DNA of 64,000 nucleotides from positions 1 through 64,000 of the forward strand of contig DIWJ01000049.1 in NCBI GenBank assembly GCA_002428445.1, read 5' to 3'. The stretch's first letter is position 1. The number at the start of each line of letters is the position of its first letter. Shown piece by piece: positions 26,692-35,831 of this stretch. The notes under the pieces are model-generated. The model searched no databases and was not told the DNA's origin. It worked only from the letters and a program-made list of their open reading frames with translations. This DNA comes from Syntrophaceae bacterium UBA6109. GTDB taxonomy: Bacteria; Desulfobacterota; Syntrophia; Syntrophales; UBA6109. A program made the translations under genes and the position numbers.

Positions 26692-28421
26692 TTTCGATCC
26701 TCCTTGAGCGCCCCTTCGATCCGAGCTGCAAGCTCTTCGACGGTGAAGGACAGGCCGTTGTATTTCAGGATCCGCCGCGGAATTTCCACGCCCGTCTCGG
26801 CCCGGAGGAGACGGGCGAGCTGCGCCGTGGCGTTTCCTTCCACGATGACGAGTATTTCAGCCCTCTTGAGAAGATCCGCGACGCCCGGCGCCAGCGGGTA
26901 GACCTGCGGAAAATGGAGCTGCGCAACGTCGCGCCGTCCGATGACGGCAAGCGCCTCGCCGATGATCGGCGCCGTGGAGCCCCACCCCACGACGAGAACG
27001 CGGCTGTCCGCAGGACCCGTCCATACGGGCGGGACCGCTTCCTGCTTCAGGGCCGCCAGTCTCTTCAGCCGTTTGTCCACCATCCGCACCCGCAGGTCGA
27101 GATCCTCCGTGATGTGCCCCTCCGCATCGTGCTCGTCGCTGTCGAGGCAGACCAGGCCGTCCCCCCAACCGGGAATCCCTCGGGGGGATATGCCGTCGTC
27201 CGTGAGAGGGTAGCGCTGATAGTCGCGTCCGGTCCGGACGATGCATTTCTCCATTTTCATGGCTGCGGAATCGAGCGCGGGAATCTGGGCGAAGGAATCC
27301 ATCAGGTACTGATCGGTGAGGACGAAGACGGGGACTTGAAAGCGGTCCGCAACGTTGAAGGCGCGCTGCGTCAGCTGGACAGCCTCTTCGATCGTCCCGG
27401 GCGCGTAGAGGACACGGGCGAATTCGCCGTGACCCGAATAGAGGGCCATCTGCAGGTCGGCCTGCTCCGTGCGAGTGGGGAGCCCTGTCGCCGGCCCCGG
27501 ACGCTGGGCAAGATGGATGACGACGGGCGACTCGAGCATCCCGGCGAGACTGACGCCTTCTTCCATGAGGGCAAAGCCGCCGCCGGAGGTTGTGACCATG
27601 GCCCGCGCGCCGGCGTACTCTGCGCCGATGGCCATGTTGATGGCGCTGATCTCGTCTTCCGCCTGCTCCGCAACGATGCCAAAATCGGCGGCCCGGCCGG
27701 CGAGAAAGAGAAGCACCGCCGTCGAAGGGGACATGGGATAGGAGGCGATGAAATTGCAGCCACCGGCGATGGCACCCAACCCCACCGCCTCACCCCCGGT
27801 CAGGAGGATGTCGCCCGCGGCGGCGGGATCGCGACGGATGTCGATGCGGACGGAACCGTCCCGAACCATCCCGAACCCGGCGTCATAGCCGCGGGTCGCC
27901 GCGTCGCGGTTCTTCGCCGAGACGGTCTCGCCGCGCGGCTCAAAAACCCGGCGGATCTCCGCCTCGACGGCGGCTCGATCGACGCCAACGAGCCCCGCCA
28001 CGAGCCCGACGGCAACCACATTGGGGAAGGCCTTCCCAGCCGCGGCGGCGATTTCGGAAAGCGGAACGTCCACGACGGGCAGCGGCCCGGCCGGCCCGCT
28101 GCCCAGGATCTTCTTGCGATCGGCCAGGATCAGCGTGCGCGCCCCGATCCGTTTTTCAAGGTGCGTCAGCGCCTGGCGGTCAAAGGGTACGAGGAGATCG
28201 ATGCGATGAAGAGGGGCCGCGATCGGTCTTGAGGCAATACGGATCTGCGTCGAATTGCTGCCGCCGCGGATGCGGGACATGTACTCCTTGGTGGAGAAAA
28301 CATGCAGACCGGCGTTCTTGAAGATCCGGGTCAGAAGGGCTTCAGCCGTCTGAATCCCTCCTCCCGCTTCCCCGCAAAGGACAATGGAAAGATCGTCCTT
28401 CCACTCGAAGGGTATGGACAT
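26688..28421 (-). CDS. korA: 2-oxoacid:ferredoxin oxidoreductase, fused gamma-alpha subunit
   Basis: 577 residues from ATG 28421 (GGAGA upstream). Residues about 10-190 form the gamma domain (CGEAGGGIQTAEALLTRIF) and residues 200-570 the alpha domain with SYPMSPSTAVL, EDEISAINMAIGAEYAGAR and a TTSGGGFALMEEG segment that contacts the TPP site. It heads the korA-korB-menA-menG-methyltransferase-MFS run. An earlier in-frame ATG would add 15 residues without a ribosome site. The enzyme oxidises a 2-oxoacid with CoA and gives low-potential electrons to ferredoxin. Confidence 0.87.
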   Translation of the reverse strand: MSIPFEWKDDLSIVLCGEAGGGIQTAEALLTRIFKNAGLHVFSTKEYMSRIRGGSNSTQIRIASRPIAAPLHRIDLLVPFDRQALTHLEKRIGARTLILADRKKILGSGPAGPLPVVDVPLSEIAAAAGKAFPNVVAVGLVAGLVGVDRAAVEAEIRRVFEPRGETVSAKNRDAATRGYDAGFGMVRDGSVRIDIRRDPAAAGDILLTGGEAVGLGAIAGGCNFIASYPMSPSTAVLLFLAGRAADFGIVAEQAEDEISAINMAIGAEYAGARAMVTTSGGGFALMEEGVSLAGMLESPVVIHLAQRPGPATGLPTRTEQADLQMALYSGHGEFARVLYAPGTIEEAVQLTQRAFNVADRFQVPVFVLTDQYLMDSFAQIPALDSAAMKMEKCIVRTGRDYQRYPLTDDGISPRGIPGWGDGLVCLDSDEHDAEGHITEDLDLRVRMVDKRLKRLAALKQEAVPPVWTGPADSRVLVVGWGSTAPIIGEALAVIGRRDVAQLHFPQVYPLAPGVADLLKRAEILVIVEGNATAQLARLLRAETGVEIPRRILKYNGLSFTVEELAARIEGALKEDRK

Positions 28422-28603
28422 GAAATGGATCTCCTCTGCCGGGAATCGGCTCCTGATGTTTGTCACTTTATCGCGAAACCGGAGAAGGGGTCAAGCGCAA
28501 AGCCCCCGAGGATGTCGCCCGGCTTTCCCATTGACTTTTGCGCACGATTTGCTTATTGGAAGCGCTTCCGGAAAATTATCGGGAAAAGGAACCTATTATC
28601 GAA

Positions 28604-29788
28604 ATGCAGGGAATCCGTTCATGGCTGACAGGCTCGATTGTGCTGTTCCTGCTGGCACATTTCGGCCACCACCTGGTGTCTTTTCTCACCACGCCTTTGC
28701 TGCCCTATATCCGCGCCGACTTTCACCTCGATTATACGGCCTCGGGCATGCTCGTTTCCGCTTTCACCGTCGCCTACGGCTTCGCGCAGCTTCCCGCAGG
28801 CTGGCTCGCCGACCGCCTGCGGCCGAGCCTGCTCATCACCGTCGGCATCTCGGGCGTCGCCCTGGCCGGTTTGCTGATCAGCCTGACCTCCACGTATTGG
28901 GCCATGGCCGTTCTCCTGGCCCTGATGGGGATCCTCGGCGGCGGCTACCACCCGGCGACGCCGCCCCTGATCTCGGCGGCGGTCGAACCGGAAATCCGCG
29001 GCCGGTCGCTCGGCATCCACAACATCGGCGGCGGCCTGAGCCACGTCGCCGGCCCCTTCATCGCCGTCGCTATCGCCGGCCTCTGGGGCTGGAGAAGCGC
29101 CTACGTGATCTGCGCCATCCCCATGATTGTCTTCGGCCTCCTCTTCCATCGCGTCCTGAAGCGGCTGGAAGAAAAGGCCATGGCATCCCGAAACGCCGAA
29201 AACGCCGGCAAATCCCAATCCCTCTTTGCGGGCCCCCGGGCATCGCGGCTGTGGACGTTCGTTCTTCTGAGCACTTTTACGCAGGCGGTTCTGATTTCCC
29301 TCATTCCCTTCATTCCGCTGATGCTGGTCGATCGGTTCGGTGTCGGCAGGGAAGCGGCTGTCTACTACCTCGTGCTCATCTACTCCTCCGGCCTGTGGAT
29401 CAGCCCCTTCGGCGGACACCTGTGCGACCGCTTCGGCAGTATCCCCGTGCTGATCTCGGTCTGTCTGCTGACCGTGCCCGTCATCTACCTCATCAACGTC
29501 GTGCCTTACGGGCCGGGGACGGGTCTGCTCCTTTTCCTCATTGGAGTGATCATCTATGTCCGCATGCCCGTCTCGGAGGCCTTCATCGTCGGTGAAGCGC
29601 CCGTCGAAAAACGCTCCACGATGCTGGGCATCTACTACTTCGCCGGGATGGAGGGAGGCGGCGTCCTGACGCCGGTCATGGGTTACATGATCGACCGGAT
29701 CGGCTTTGCCGGCACCTTCCAGGCCGCTGCCGGCGCCGTGCTCGTCGTCACGATTCTCTGCTCCCTGCAGCTCCGCCGCAGGAACTGA
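28604..29788 (+). CDS. MFS transporter
   Basis: 394 residues with twelve predicted spans. Features include the LPAGWLADRLRPS loop 2-3 motif, YHPATPPLISAAVEPEIRGRSLGIHNIGGG in the N-half and GGHLCDRFGSIPVL in the C-half. The YHP-GIHNIGGG pattern resembles the FsrA/fosmidomycin-resistance-like branch. ATG 28604 gives a normal first span. A weak promoter (TTGACT 28531-28536, TATTGG 28554-28559, 17 bp apart) lies upstream. It diverges from korA. The substrate is unknown. Confidence 0.82.
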   Translation: MQGIRSWLTGSIVLFLLAHFGHHLVSFLTTPLLPYIRADFHLDYTASGMLVSAFTVAYGFAQLPAGWLADRLRPSLLITVGISGVALAGLLISLTSTYWAMAVLLALMGILGGGYHPATPPLISAAVEPEIRGRSLGIHNIGGGLSHVAGPFIAVAIAGLWGWRSAYVICAIPMIVFGLLFHRVLKRLEEKAMASRNAENAGKSQSLFAGPRASRLWTFVLLSTFTQAVLISLIPFIPLMLVDRFGVGREAAVYYLVLIYSSGLWISPFGGHLCDRFGSIPVLISVCLLTVPVIYLINVVPYGPGTGLLLFLIGVIIYVRMPVSEAFIVGEAPVEKRSTMLGIYYFAGMEGGGVLTPVMGYMIDRIGFAGTFQAAAGAVLVVTILCSLQLRRRN

Positions 29789-29906
29789 AGCCGCTCTCAG
29801 CCCCGCCGCTTACGAAAAAAACCGGGAACTGCGGCCCGAAAACATGCTATATTTCTGTCCCGCCGCGATGAAGGCGGAACGGAATTTCCGTACGGGAGTT
29901 GGGGCC

Positions 29907-30038
29907 GTGGAGATTTTTCAAAACTGGCGGATCTGGATTCTTGATTATCTGCTCTTTCTGTGTGTCTGGGGCGTCATGGCGAAGGTCGCCTCCGTGCGGC
30001 TGGACGCGCTCACCGTCACCTTTGCTTCGACGCCGTGA
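29907..30038 (+). CDS. Possible small membrane peptide (43 residues)
   Basis: A GTG at 29907 preceded by GGGAG opens a 43-codon frame ending at 30038. The peptide has one hydrophobic stretch (IWILDYLLFLCVWGVMAKVAS) and no recognised family. It ends 13 bp before the DUF4124 gene, so it may be co-transcribed. The evidence is only a ribosome site and composition; it could be a chance frame. Confidence 0.35.
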   Translation: MEIFQNWRIWILDYLLFLCVWGVMAKVASVRLDALTVTFASTP

Positions 30039-30051
30039 GAAAGGATGCCCC

Positions 30052-30579
30052 ATGCGACGGAAAGACATTCTCTGCGGAAAAGCGGGAGTTTTGGCGGGAG
30101 CGGCTGCCTTCGCTCTGTTCTGGATCTGGACGGGCGTCTGCTCGGCGGGGACGATTTATGAATACGTCGACGAGCACGGCGTCGTCACGCTGACGGACAA
30201 GCCGCCGGCCGGCAAGCGCTACAAATACAGGGCCGTCGAATCGTTCACGACGCCGCCCCGGGCGGAGCGGGAGGCGCAGGAGCAGGAAAGACTCCAGGAA
30301 CGGGAAAAGGCGCGCGAAACCGGTACGGAGGCCGTCAAGGAAAATCAAGAGGAGGCGGAACAGAGGAAAGAGGACCGCGCAAAGGCCGATCGGGAGAAAG
30401 ACCTCCAGCAGAAGAGGGAAGAGGCGGCGGCGCGACTGGAGGCGCTTGCGAGGAAGCTCAGGCCGGAAACGAACAATGCCGTCGCCGTGCGAAGGAACCT
30501 GCGGGAGATGGCCGAGCAGATACGCAGCGGCAAGATGCCGATCCCCGAGACCCTGCCGGGGGTGCCCGGGAATCCTTGA
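30052..30579 (+). CDS. DUF4124 domain secreted protein with coiled coil
   Basis: 175 residues. A signal peptide or anchor (about 10-32) precedes a DUF4124 domain with GTIYEYVDEHGVVTLTDKPP at about 33-52, a short beta-strand module common in proteobacterial envelope proteins. A long, highly charged coiled coil (Glu/Lys/Arg/Gln-rich, about 70-145) follows. ATG 30052 has AAAGGA upstream. Function is unknown; a structural envelope role is possible. Confidence 0.75.
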   Translation: MRRKDILCGKAGVLAGAAAFALFWIWTGVCSAGTIYEYVDEHGVVTLTDKPPAGKRYKYRAVESFTTPPRAEREAQEQERLQEREKARETGTEAVKENQEEAEQRKEDRAKADREKDLQQKREEAAARLEALARKLRPETNNAVAVRRNLREMAEQIRSGKMPIPETLPGVPGNP

Positions 30580-30621
30580 AAGGCGGTGGTACGAACAGGA
30601 AACAAGAAAGACGGATTGCTT

Positions 30622-30667
30622 CGCTGCGCCCCACCTTCGCCGGGGGCTTCGCCTCGCGATGGCAGCG
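30622..30667. other. Palindromic intergenic element between convergent genes
   Basis: CGCTGC (30622-30627) can pair with GCAGCG (30662-30667) around a GC-rich interior that carries two direct CTTCGCC copies. It sits between the convergent ends of the DUF4124 gene and thrC, a usual place for REP-like or bidirectional stop structures. No T-tract is evident. Confidence 0.3.
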
Positions 30668-30679
30668 CAAACATTCTTG

Positions 30680-32068
30680 CTAAGCCAGCATATTTTCTGT
30701 CAGATATCGCTTGAACGCCGCGTAATCCCCCGCCAGTTCCGGCGCCTCGCCGGTCCGCCCGTCGATGTCTTTCATGCTCTCGGGCAGCTCCGGGACGATC
30801 CCCAGGAGGTCCGTGATCTCATCGGGGAATTTCGCGGGATGCGCCGTCTCCAGGCAGACGCAAAGCGGCGCTCCGCCAAAGCGTTCCCGGTAGACCTCCA
30901 GTCCCTTCCATCCCACGGCCCCATGCGGTTCCAGAATCACTCCGTACCGCTCGTGAACGCGGCGGATCGTCTCGCGCGTCTCGCGATCGGAGACGCTCAC
31001 GGAGAAGATGTGCTTGCGCATCGCTTCGAGATCGGGGACCTTGTGCACAACCCCCGTGCGGTCCACGGTCCCGCCGTACAGGTCGAAGAAGCGGGCAAGG
31101 TTGCTCGGATGTCCGACGTTCATGGCGTTGGACAGGCAGGCCCGCGACGGAGAAACCTTCCGGTAGACATCCGTCTCCAGGAACCGCGGGAATTCGTCGT
31201 TTTGGTTCGTCGGCATGACAAGCCTGCGCACCGGCAGGCCCATGCGGCGCGCATACTCGCATCCGAGCGCATCGCCGAAATTCCCCGAGGGAACGGAAAA
31301 GACGATATCCCCGCCCTGCTCCGCAAGCTGTGCATAGGCATACACGTAGTAGACGATCTGCGGCAGGATGCGGCCGAAGTTGATGGAGTTGGCCGATGTC
31401 AGGTTGAACCGCGCGAGATCGGGATCGGCGAAGGCCTGCTTGACCAGATTCTGGCAGTCGTCGAATTTGCCATCGACCGAGATCGACCGGACGTTTCCAC
31501 CGATCGTATCGAGCTGCTTCTTCTGCCGGCCGCTCACCTCGCCGCGCGGATAGAGGATCGTTACGCCGATTCCCGCTACGCCCTTGAAGGCCTCCCCGAC
31601 GGCGCTCCCCGTATCGCCCGAGGTCGCCACGAGGACGTTGAGCCTCTGATCCGGATCGCGGAGAAAGCTCATCAAACGCGCCATCATGCGGGCGGCAAAA
31701 TCCTTGAAGGAGGCTGTCGGTCCCCGGTCGAGACGCAGGATGAACAGGCCCGCCTCGACCTTCTCCAGGGGAACGGGATAATCGTAGGAATTCTCGACGA
31801 TCCGGCGGAGGTCACCGTCTCCGATTTCGGCCTCAAGAAAAGCGCGGGCCACCAGCAGGGCCGCCTCGGCATAGGGTCTTCCCTTCAGGGCCGAGACACC
31901 GTCCATCGGCAGCAGCGGGATCGTTTCCGGCATGTACAGGCCCTCATCGGGCGCCTGTCCCTGGAGAAGCGCTTCCCGGAAGGAAACCGTTCCCTTGAAG
32001 GGGCGGATCCCCGGCACACCGTCGAGACCGCGATTGGTGCTGTAGTATCGTATGGCCTTGGTTTTCAT
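30680..32068 (-). CDS. thrC: Threonine synthase
   Basis: 462 residues from ATG 32068. A PLP enzyme converting O-phosphohomoserine to threonine. The PLP lysine is Lys122 in PTASFKDFAARMM; the phosphate-binding SGDTGSAVGEAF and the SINFGRILPQIVYY segment are typical of the long (class I) ThrC. A longer frame adds 22 residues without similarity. It stands alone between the DUF4124 gene and lysR. Confidence 0.95.
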   Translation of the reverse strand: MKTKAIRYYSTNRGLDGVPGIRPFKGTVSFREALLQGQAPDEGLYMPETIPLLPMDGVSALKGRPYAEAALLVARAFLEAEIGDGDLRRIVENSYDYPVPLEKVEAGLFILRLDRGPTASFKDFAARMMARLMSFLRDPDQRLNVLVATSGDTGSAVGEAFKGVAGIGVTILYPRGEVSGRQKKQLDTIGGNVRSISVDGKFDDCQNLVKQAFADPDLARFNLTSANSINFGRILPQIVYYVYAYAQLAEQGGDIVFSVPSGNFGDALGCEYARRMGLPVRRLVMPTNQNDEFPRFLETDVYRKVSPSRACLSNAMNVGHPSNLARFFDLYGGTVDRTGVVHKVPDLEAMRKHIFSVSVSDRETRETIRRVHERYGVILEPHGAVGWKGLEVYRERFGGAPLCVCLETAHPAKFPDEITDLLGIVPELPESMKDIDGRTGEAPELAGDYAAFKRYLTENMLA

Positions 32069-32143
32069 CGCTCGAGTTCCTTCAGGATTGCGGTACGCGG
32101 AATCTTCCCGGGAGCTGCGGACAGCCCCGTTCAAGGGTTCTGT

Positions 32144-33094
32144 CTATAATCGTTTTCCGCCGGGAAGACAAGGGGTAAGCCGCGTCTTGCGGAGCATTTC
32201 CCGGAAACGCTCATGGCACGCGGTCAACGTGAAGTTCCGGCGATAGAGAAGATAAAAGTGCCGCTTCATCGGGCAGCCTTCGATCGCCGCGATGCCCAGC
32301 CTCCCCGCCGCCGCTTCCCGTTCGACGGCAAAAACCGACAGCAGCGAGATCCCCATGCCGTTGAGGACCGCCTCCTTCACGGCCTCCGAACTGCCCATCT
32401 GGCAGACGACGTTCAGCGCGTCGATATTCGTCCCGCTGTTTTTCAGCAGGCAGTCCGCGAAGGTCTCGCGCGTCCCCGACCCCTCCTCCCGCATGACAAA
32501 GGGCTCTCCGAGGAGTTCTTCCGGCCGGATGCTGCTCCGCTTCCACCAGGGATGTCCCTCCGGAAAGACGGCCACCAGCCGGTCTTCCCAGAGCGGTTCG
32601 ACAAGAAGCTTCCGGTCGACGGGTTTCTTCCCCACAAATCCCATTTCGGTTTCACCGTCGGAGACCAGGCGGCTGACGTCCCGGCTGTCCGCCGCCTGGA
32701 GGTGGAGGCGCACGGAAGGATACCGCCGCAGGAACCGTCCCAGGACCCGCGGCAGAAGGTAGGTCGCCGGGATCGTACTCGCGGCCACGTGGATCGTGCC
32801 GGAGCCGTTTTCGCCGACCTCCCGGATCTTTTCCTTCGCCACTTCGCGCAGCCTCAGGATGCGCCGCGCATAATCGTAGAGGATGCGCCCCTCCGGCGTG
32901 GGCGCGGCCCCGGCATTCGTCCGATGGACGATCCGCACGCCCGCCGCATCTTCCAGGCTGCGGATGTGTTTCGTCAGCGTCGGCTGCGTAACGAACATCC
33001 TGCGCGCTGCCCGGGTGAAGCTTTCCTCTTCGACGAGGGCGATGAAGCTTTCCATCTGCAGCAGCGTGACGTTCCGGAAATTCGCTTCTGTCAT
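32144..33094 (-). CDS. LysR-family regulator, probably of the selenium genes
   Basis: 316 residues. The N-terminal winged helix-turn-helix has the classic ESFTRAARRMFVTQPTLTKHIRSLE pattern (residues about 24-48, quoted in part). The C-terminal co-inducer domain has the GEPFVMREEGSGTRETF segment of the CysB/CysL-like branch, which binds small anions or sulfur compounds. It is divergent from the TVP38-like gene; the spacer holds a 76-bp sequence that reappears before yedE. A LysR protein in this position is known in selenium gene clusters of anaerobes. Target and inducer are inferred. Confidence 0.85.
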   Translation of the reverse strand: MTEANFRNVTLLQMESFIALVEEESFTRAARRMFVTQPTLTKHIRSLEDAAGVRIVHRTNAGAAPTPEGRILYDYARRILRLREVAKEKIREVGENGSGTIHVAASTIPATYLLPRVLGRFLRRYPSVRLHLQAADSRDVSRLVSDGETEMGFVGKKPVDRKLLVEPLWEDRLVAVFPEGHPWWKRSSIRPEELLGEPFVMREEGSGTRETFADCLLKNSGTNIDALNVVCQMGSSEAVKEAVLNGMGISLLSVFAVEREAAAGRLGIAAIEGCPMKRHFYLLYRRNFTLTACHERFREMLRKTRLTPCLPGGKRL

Positions 33095-33109
33095 GACTGC
33101 CCTCTAGCA

Positions 33110-33185
33110 TGAAGCCCGGCTATAGGCAAATCCTCTTTATTCCATTAATGAATTTGACTTATGCATTTTATCCGCATTATGGTTA
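33110..33185 (+). promoter_or_regulatory. Duplicated selenium-cluster operator/promoter, copy A
   Basis: A 76-bp segment that recurs at 36144-36220 with strong conservation. The most conserved part covers an ATTCCAT(T/A)AATGAATTTGACTTAT block and TCATTTTATCCGCA-type bases. TTGACT (33154-33159) and CATTAT (33175-33180), 15 bp apart, could be a regulated promoter for the TVP38-like gene. The AT-rich dyad ATTCAT/ATGAAT-like bases are suited to LysR binding. It lies in the divergent spacer between lysR and its neighbour. Confidence 0.7.
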
Positions 33186-33248
33186 AAAAAGTCCTGCAGC
33201 GGAGGGACGGATGACGAAAATACCTGCTGAGATCACCGGGAGACGGAG

Positions 33249-34001
33249 TTGAAGAGACGGCTCGGGAAGAAAGCGCCGGCGCCGACCGCGCGCGAGAGAA
33301 GCTTCTCGACGGGGGACGGGAAGGGGAAAAAATCCCGTTTGTGGAAGAGTATCCTGTTCGCAGGCCTGCTGGCCGCCGCGGTCCTGACCGCAAGGTTTTC
33401 CGGAGTATCCCGATACCTGGAGCCGGATGCCATGCGCGCCTGGATCGAGGGCTATGGCGCGTTTGCGCCTCTCGTGTTCATGCTGATCTACACCGTCGCA
33501 CCGGTTCTTCTTCTGCCCGGCCTTCCCCTGACCATCGCCGGGGGTATCCTCTTCGGCCCCTTCTGGGGTGTGGTCTACACGATTGCGGGGTCTACGCTCG
33601 GCGCCTGCGTCGCATTTCTCGCCGCCCGGTACATCGCCCGGGATTGGGTCGAGCGGAAGCTGCAGAGTCCGAGGTGGCGCAGGCTCGATCAGGCCGTCGA
33701 AGAGCAGGGTTGGAAGATCGTCGCCTTTACGCGCCTCATCCCGCTCTTTCCATTCAATCTGCTGAACTACGCCTTCGGTCTCACCCGGATCAGGTTCCTG
33801 CACTATGCGCTGGCGACTTTCGTTTTCATGCTGCCGGCCTGCATCGCCTTCATCGTGTTCTCCAGTTCTTTGCCGGATCTCATCCAGGGAAGGATTTCCC
33901 CGAGTTTCATTGCGGGCCTGGGATTGGTCCTCCTCGTTTTGCTGATCCCGGTTCTTTACAGACGCTACAGAAACAGGAAAGGAATGCAAGACCCTTTATG
34001 A
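33249..34001 (+). CDS. TVP38/TMEM64 (DedA-like) membrane protein
   Basis: 250 residues: a basic N-terminal tail, then about six hydrophobic segments with the VTT/SNARE-associated signatures PGLPLTIAGGILFGPFWGV and FTRLIPLFPFNLLNYAFGLT. Start TTG 33249 has GGGAGACGGAG before it. It opens a run with the cysteine desulfurase-like, yedF and DUF3343 genes and is preceded by operator copy A. DedA-superfamily proteins move lipids or small anions; a selenium-related transport role is suggested only by position. Confidence 0.8.
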   Translation: MKRRLGKKAPAPTARERSFSTGDGKGKKSRLWKSILFAGLLAAAVLTARFSGVSRYLEPDAMRAWIEGYGAFAPLVFMLIYTVAPVLLLPGLPLTIAGGILFGPFWGVVYTIAGSTLGACVAFLAARYIARDWVERKLQSPRWRRLDQAVEEQGWKIVAFTRLIPLFPFNLLNYAFGLTRIRFLHYALATFVFMLPACIAFIVFSSSLPDLIQGRISPSFIAGLGLVLLVLLIPVLYRRYRNRKGMQDPL

Positions 34002-34020
34002 CAGGAACGTGCCGCGAAAA

Positions 34021-35220
34021 ATGAAAAGAGACATCGTTTATCTCGACAATGCCGCCACCACCTATCCGAAGCCGAAGCAGGTCCTGTCGGCCATGCAGCG
34101 CTTCATGGCGGAGACCAGCGGCAGCCCGGGACGTTCCGGTCACCGTCTGTCCCTGAAGGCCGGCAGGGTCATCCTCGATGCCAGGGCGGCGCTTGCGGCT
34201 CTCTTCGGCGTTGCCGACCCTCTGCGCATCGTCCTGACGAAAAACGCGACGGAGGCATTGAACATCGCCGTCAGCGGGTTGCTGAAACCGGGCGACCACG
34301 CCGTGACGTCCGCCATGGAGCACAATTCCCTCATGCGTCCTTTGCGCGCGATGGAGGCAACGGGCGTCGGGCTTTCCGTTATCCCCTGCAGCCCCGAGGG
34401 GCTGCTCGATCCGGCGGATGTCGTCCGCGCCATCCGCGCCGATACGAAGGCCATTTTTCTGACCCACGCCTCGAACGTGACCGGCACCGTCATGCCGGTC
34501 GCCGAGATCGGCCGCATCGCGCGGGAGCGCGGCCTGATCTTTTGCGTCGATGCCGCGCAGACGGCAGGCGTCCTGCCGATCGATGTCGAGGCCATGCAGA
34601 TCGATCTGCTCGCCTTCACCGGACACAAATCGCTGCTCGGCCCCCAGGGGACAGGCGGGCTCTATATCCGCCGGGGTCTCGAAAAGAAGATCGCCCCCAT
34701 CATGACGGGCGGAACGGGAAGCCGTTCCGAATTCGAGCAGCAGCCGGATTTCGTGCCGGACCGATACGAGGCGGGGACGCCCAACACCGTGGGCTACGCC
34801 GGTCTCGGAGCCGCGGTCCGCTATGTTCTGGCGCAGGGCCTCGGGAAAATCCGCGCCCATGAACAGGAACTCACCCGGCTCTTCCTGGACGGCCTCCGAA
34901 ACATCCCCGTCGAAAAGGTGTACGGCCTGAAGGATCCGGCGCGGCAAGTGGCGATCGTGTCGTTCCGGCTTCCCGGAATCGATCCGGCGGCGGCAGCGCT
35001 GAAGCTGGACGAGAGGTTCCGCATCCTTTGCAGGCCGGGTCTGCACTGCGCCCCCTCCGCCCACGGGACCATCGGTTCCCATCCGCTGGGGACCGTCCGT
35101 TTCAGTTTCGGTTTCTTTAACACGGCCCGCGACGTTCGGGCCGCCCTGGAAGCGGTCGAACAATTGAGCGGGGTTTCTTCGCCCCGACGGCGGAACAACC
35201 CCAGGAGGAAAACAGGATGA
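34021..35220 (+). CDS. Cysteine desulfurase-like class V aminotransferase (selenium delivery candidate)
   Basis: 399 residues with the IYLDNAATTYPKP-type N-terminus (here VYLDNAATTYPKP), AMEHNSLMRPL, the Asp in FCVDAAQTAG and the PLP Lys203 in FTGHKSLLGPQG. Two Cys occur near the C-terminus (LCRPGLHCAPSAHG) as in the active-site loop of this branch. Such enzymes release sulfur or selenium from Cys/Sec as a persulfide or perselenide. It overlaps yedF by 4 bp. GTG 34009 is an alternative start with poor spacing. A role in giving Se to SelD is inferred from context. Confidence 0.85.
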   Translation: MKRDIVYLDNAATTYPKPKQVLSAMQRFMAETSGSPGRSGHRLSLKAGRVILDARAALAALFGVADPLRIVLTKNATEALNIAVSGLLKPGDHAVTSAMEHNSLMRPLRAMEATGVGLSVIPCSPEGLLDPADVVRAIRADTKAIFLTHASNVTGTVMPVAEIGRIARERGLIFCVDAAQTAGVLPIDVEAMQIDLLAFTGHKSLLGPQGTGGLYIRRGLEKKIAPIMTGGTGSRSEFEQQPDFVPDRYEAGTPNTVGYAGLGAAVRYVLAQGLGKIRAHEQELTRLFLDGLRNIPVEKVYGLKDPARQVAIVSFRLPGIDPAAAALKLDERFRILCRPGLHCAPSAHGTIGSHPLGTVRFSFGFFNTARDVRAALEAVEQLSGVSSPRRRNNPRRKTG

Positions 35221-35831
35221 AAGACATTGAACGCGTCGATGCCAGGGGGCTGGGGTGCCCCCAGCCCGTAATCCTTGCAAAGAAGGCCATCGAACAGCAC
35301 GACCGGATCGTCGTGCTCGTGGACAACCTGACGGCCGTCGAAAACGTCAAACGCATGGGAACAAAAAACGGTTGCGCCGTACAGGTGGAGAGCAAGCCGG
35401 ACGGAACGTTCGCGCTATCGCTGTCGAAGGCGCCGGGAGCAGCACAGGCGGAATCCGGGATCCCTGCAACCTGCGGAAGCGAAACCTCGGGCAACGGGCC
35501 TTTCGTCGTCGTCTTTTCCGAGGACCGGATGGGCAGGGGGAACGACGAACTGGGCTACGTCCTGATACGGGCCTTCATCCACACCCTGTGCCAGCAGGAA
35601 AATAGACCGGATGCGATGATCTTCTACAATTCCGGCGTCAAGCTGGCCGTGAAGGATAGCGAAGTCCTCGGCGATCTCCGGGAGCTCTGCGGCGGCGGCG
35701 TCGAAATGCTGGTCTGCGGAACGTGTGTCAATTACTTCGGCATCGCCGGAGACGTCGGCGTCGGAACGATTTCCAACATGTACGACATCGTCGATCTCAT
35801 GTCCCGGGCGGGACGGCTGGTGATGCCATGA
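35217..35831 (+). CDS. yedF: Selenium metabolism protein YedF
   Basis: 204 residues in two parts. Residues 1-72 are a TusA-like domain with the sulfur/selenium-carrying Cys14 in RGLGCPQPV. Residues 95-204 are the YedF-specific domain with GRGNDELGYVLIRAF, a Cys in RELCGGGVEMLVCGTCVNYF, and the family's C-terminal MYDIVDLMSRAGRLV. It overlaps the genes on both sides by four bases (ATGA), so three proteins are made in a coupled way. YedF is widespread in organisms with selenium metabolism; the exact chemistry is unknown. Confidence 0.92.
   Translation: MKDIERVDARGLGCPQPVILAKKAIEQHDRIVVLVDNLTAVENVKRMGTKNGCAVQVESKPDGTFALSLSKAPGAAQAESGIPATCGSETSGNGPFVVVFSEDRMGRGNDELGYVLIRAFIHTLCQQENRPDAMIFYNSGVKLAVKDSEVLGDLRELCGGGVEMLVCGTCVNYFGIAGDVGVGTISNMYDIVDLMSRAGRLVMP

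Noticed and set aside
23971..26901. A 976-codon plus-strand open frame
   Set aside because: Antisense to menG, menA and korB, with low-complexity charged composition and no recognisable domain.
32211..32546. Minus-strand 111-codon frame inside the LysR gene
   Set aside because: Same strand but different frame from a well-supported LysR domain; no similarity and no ribosome site.
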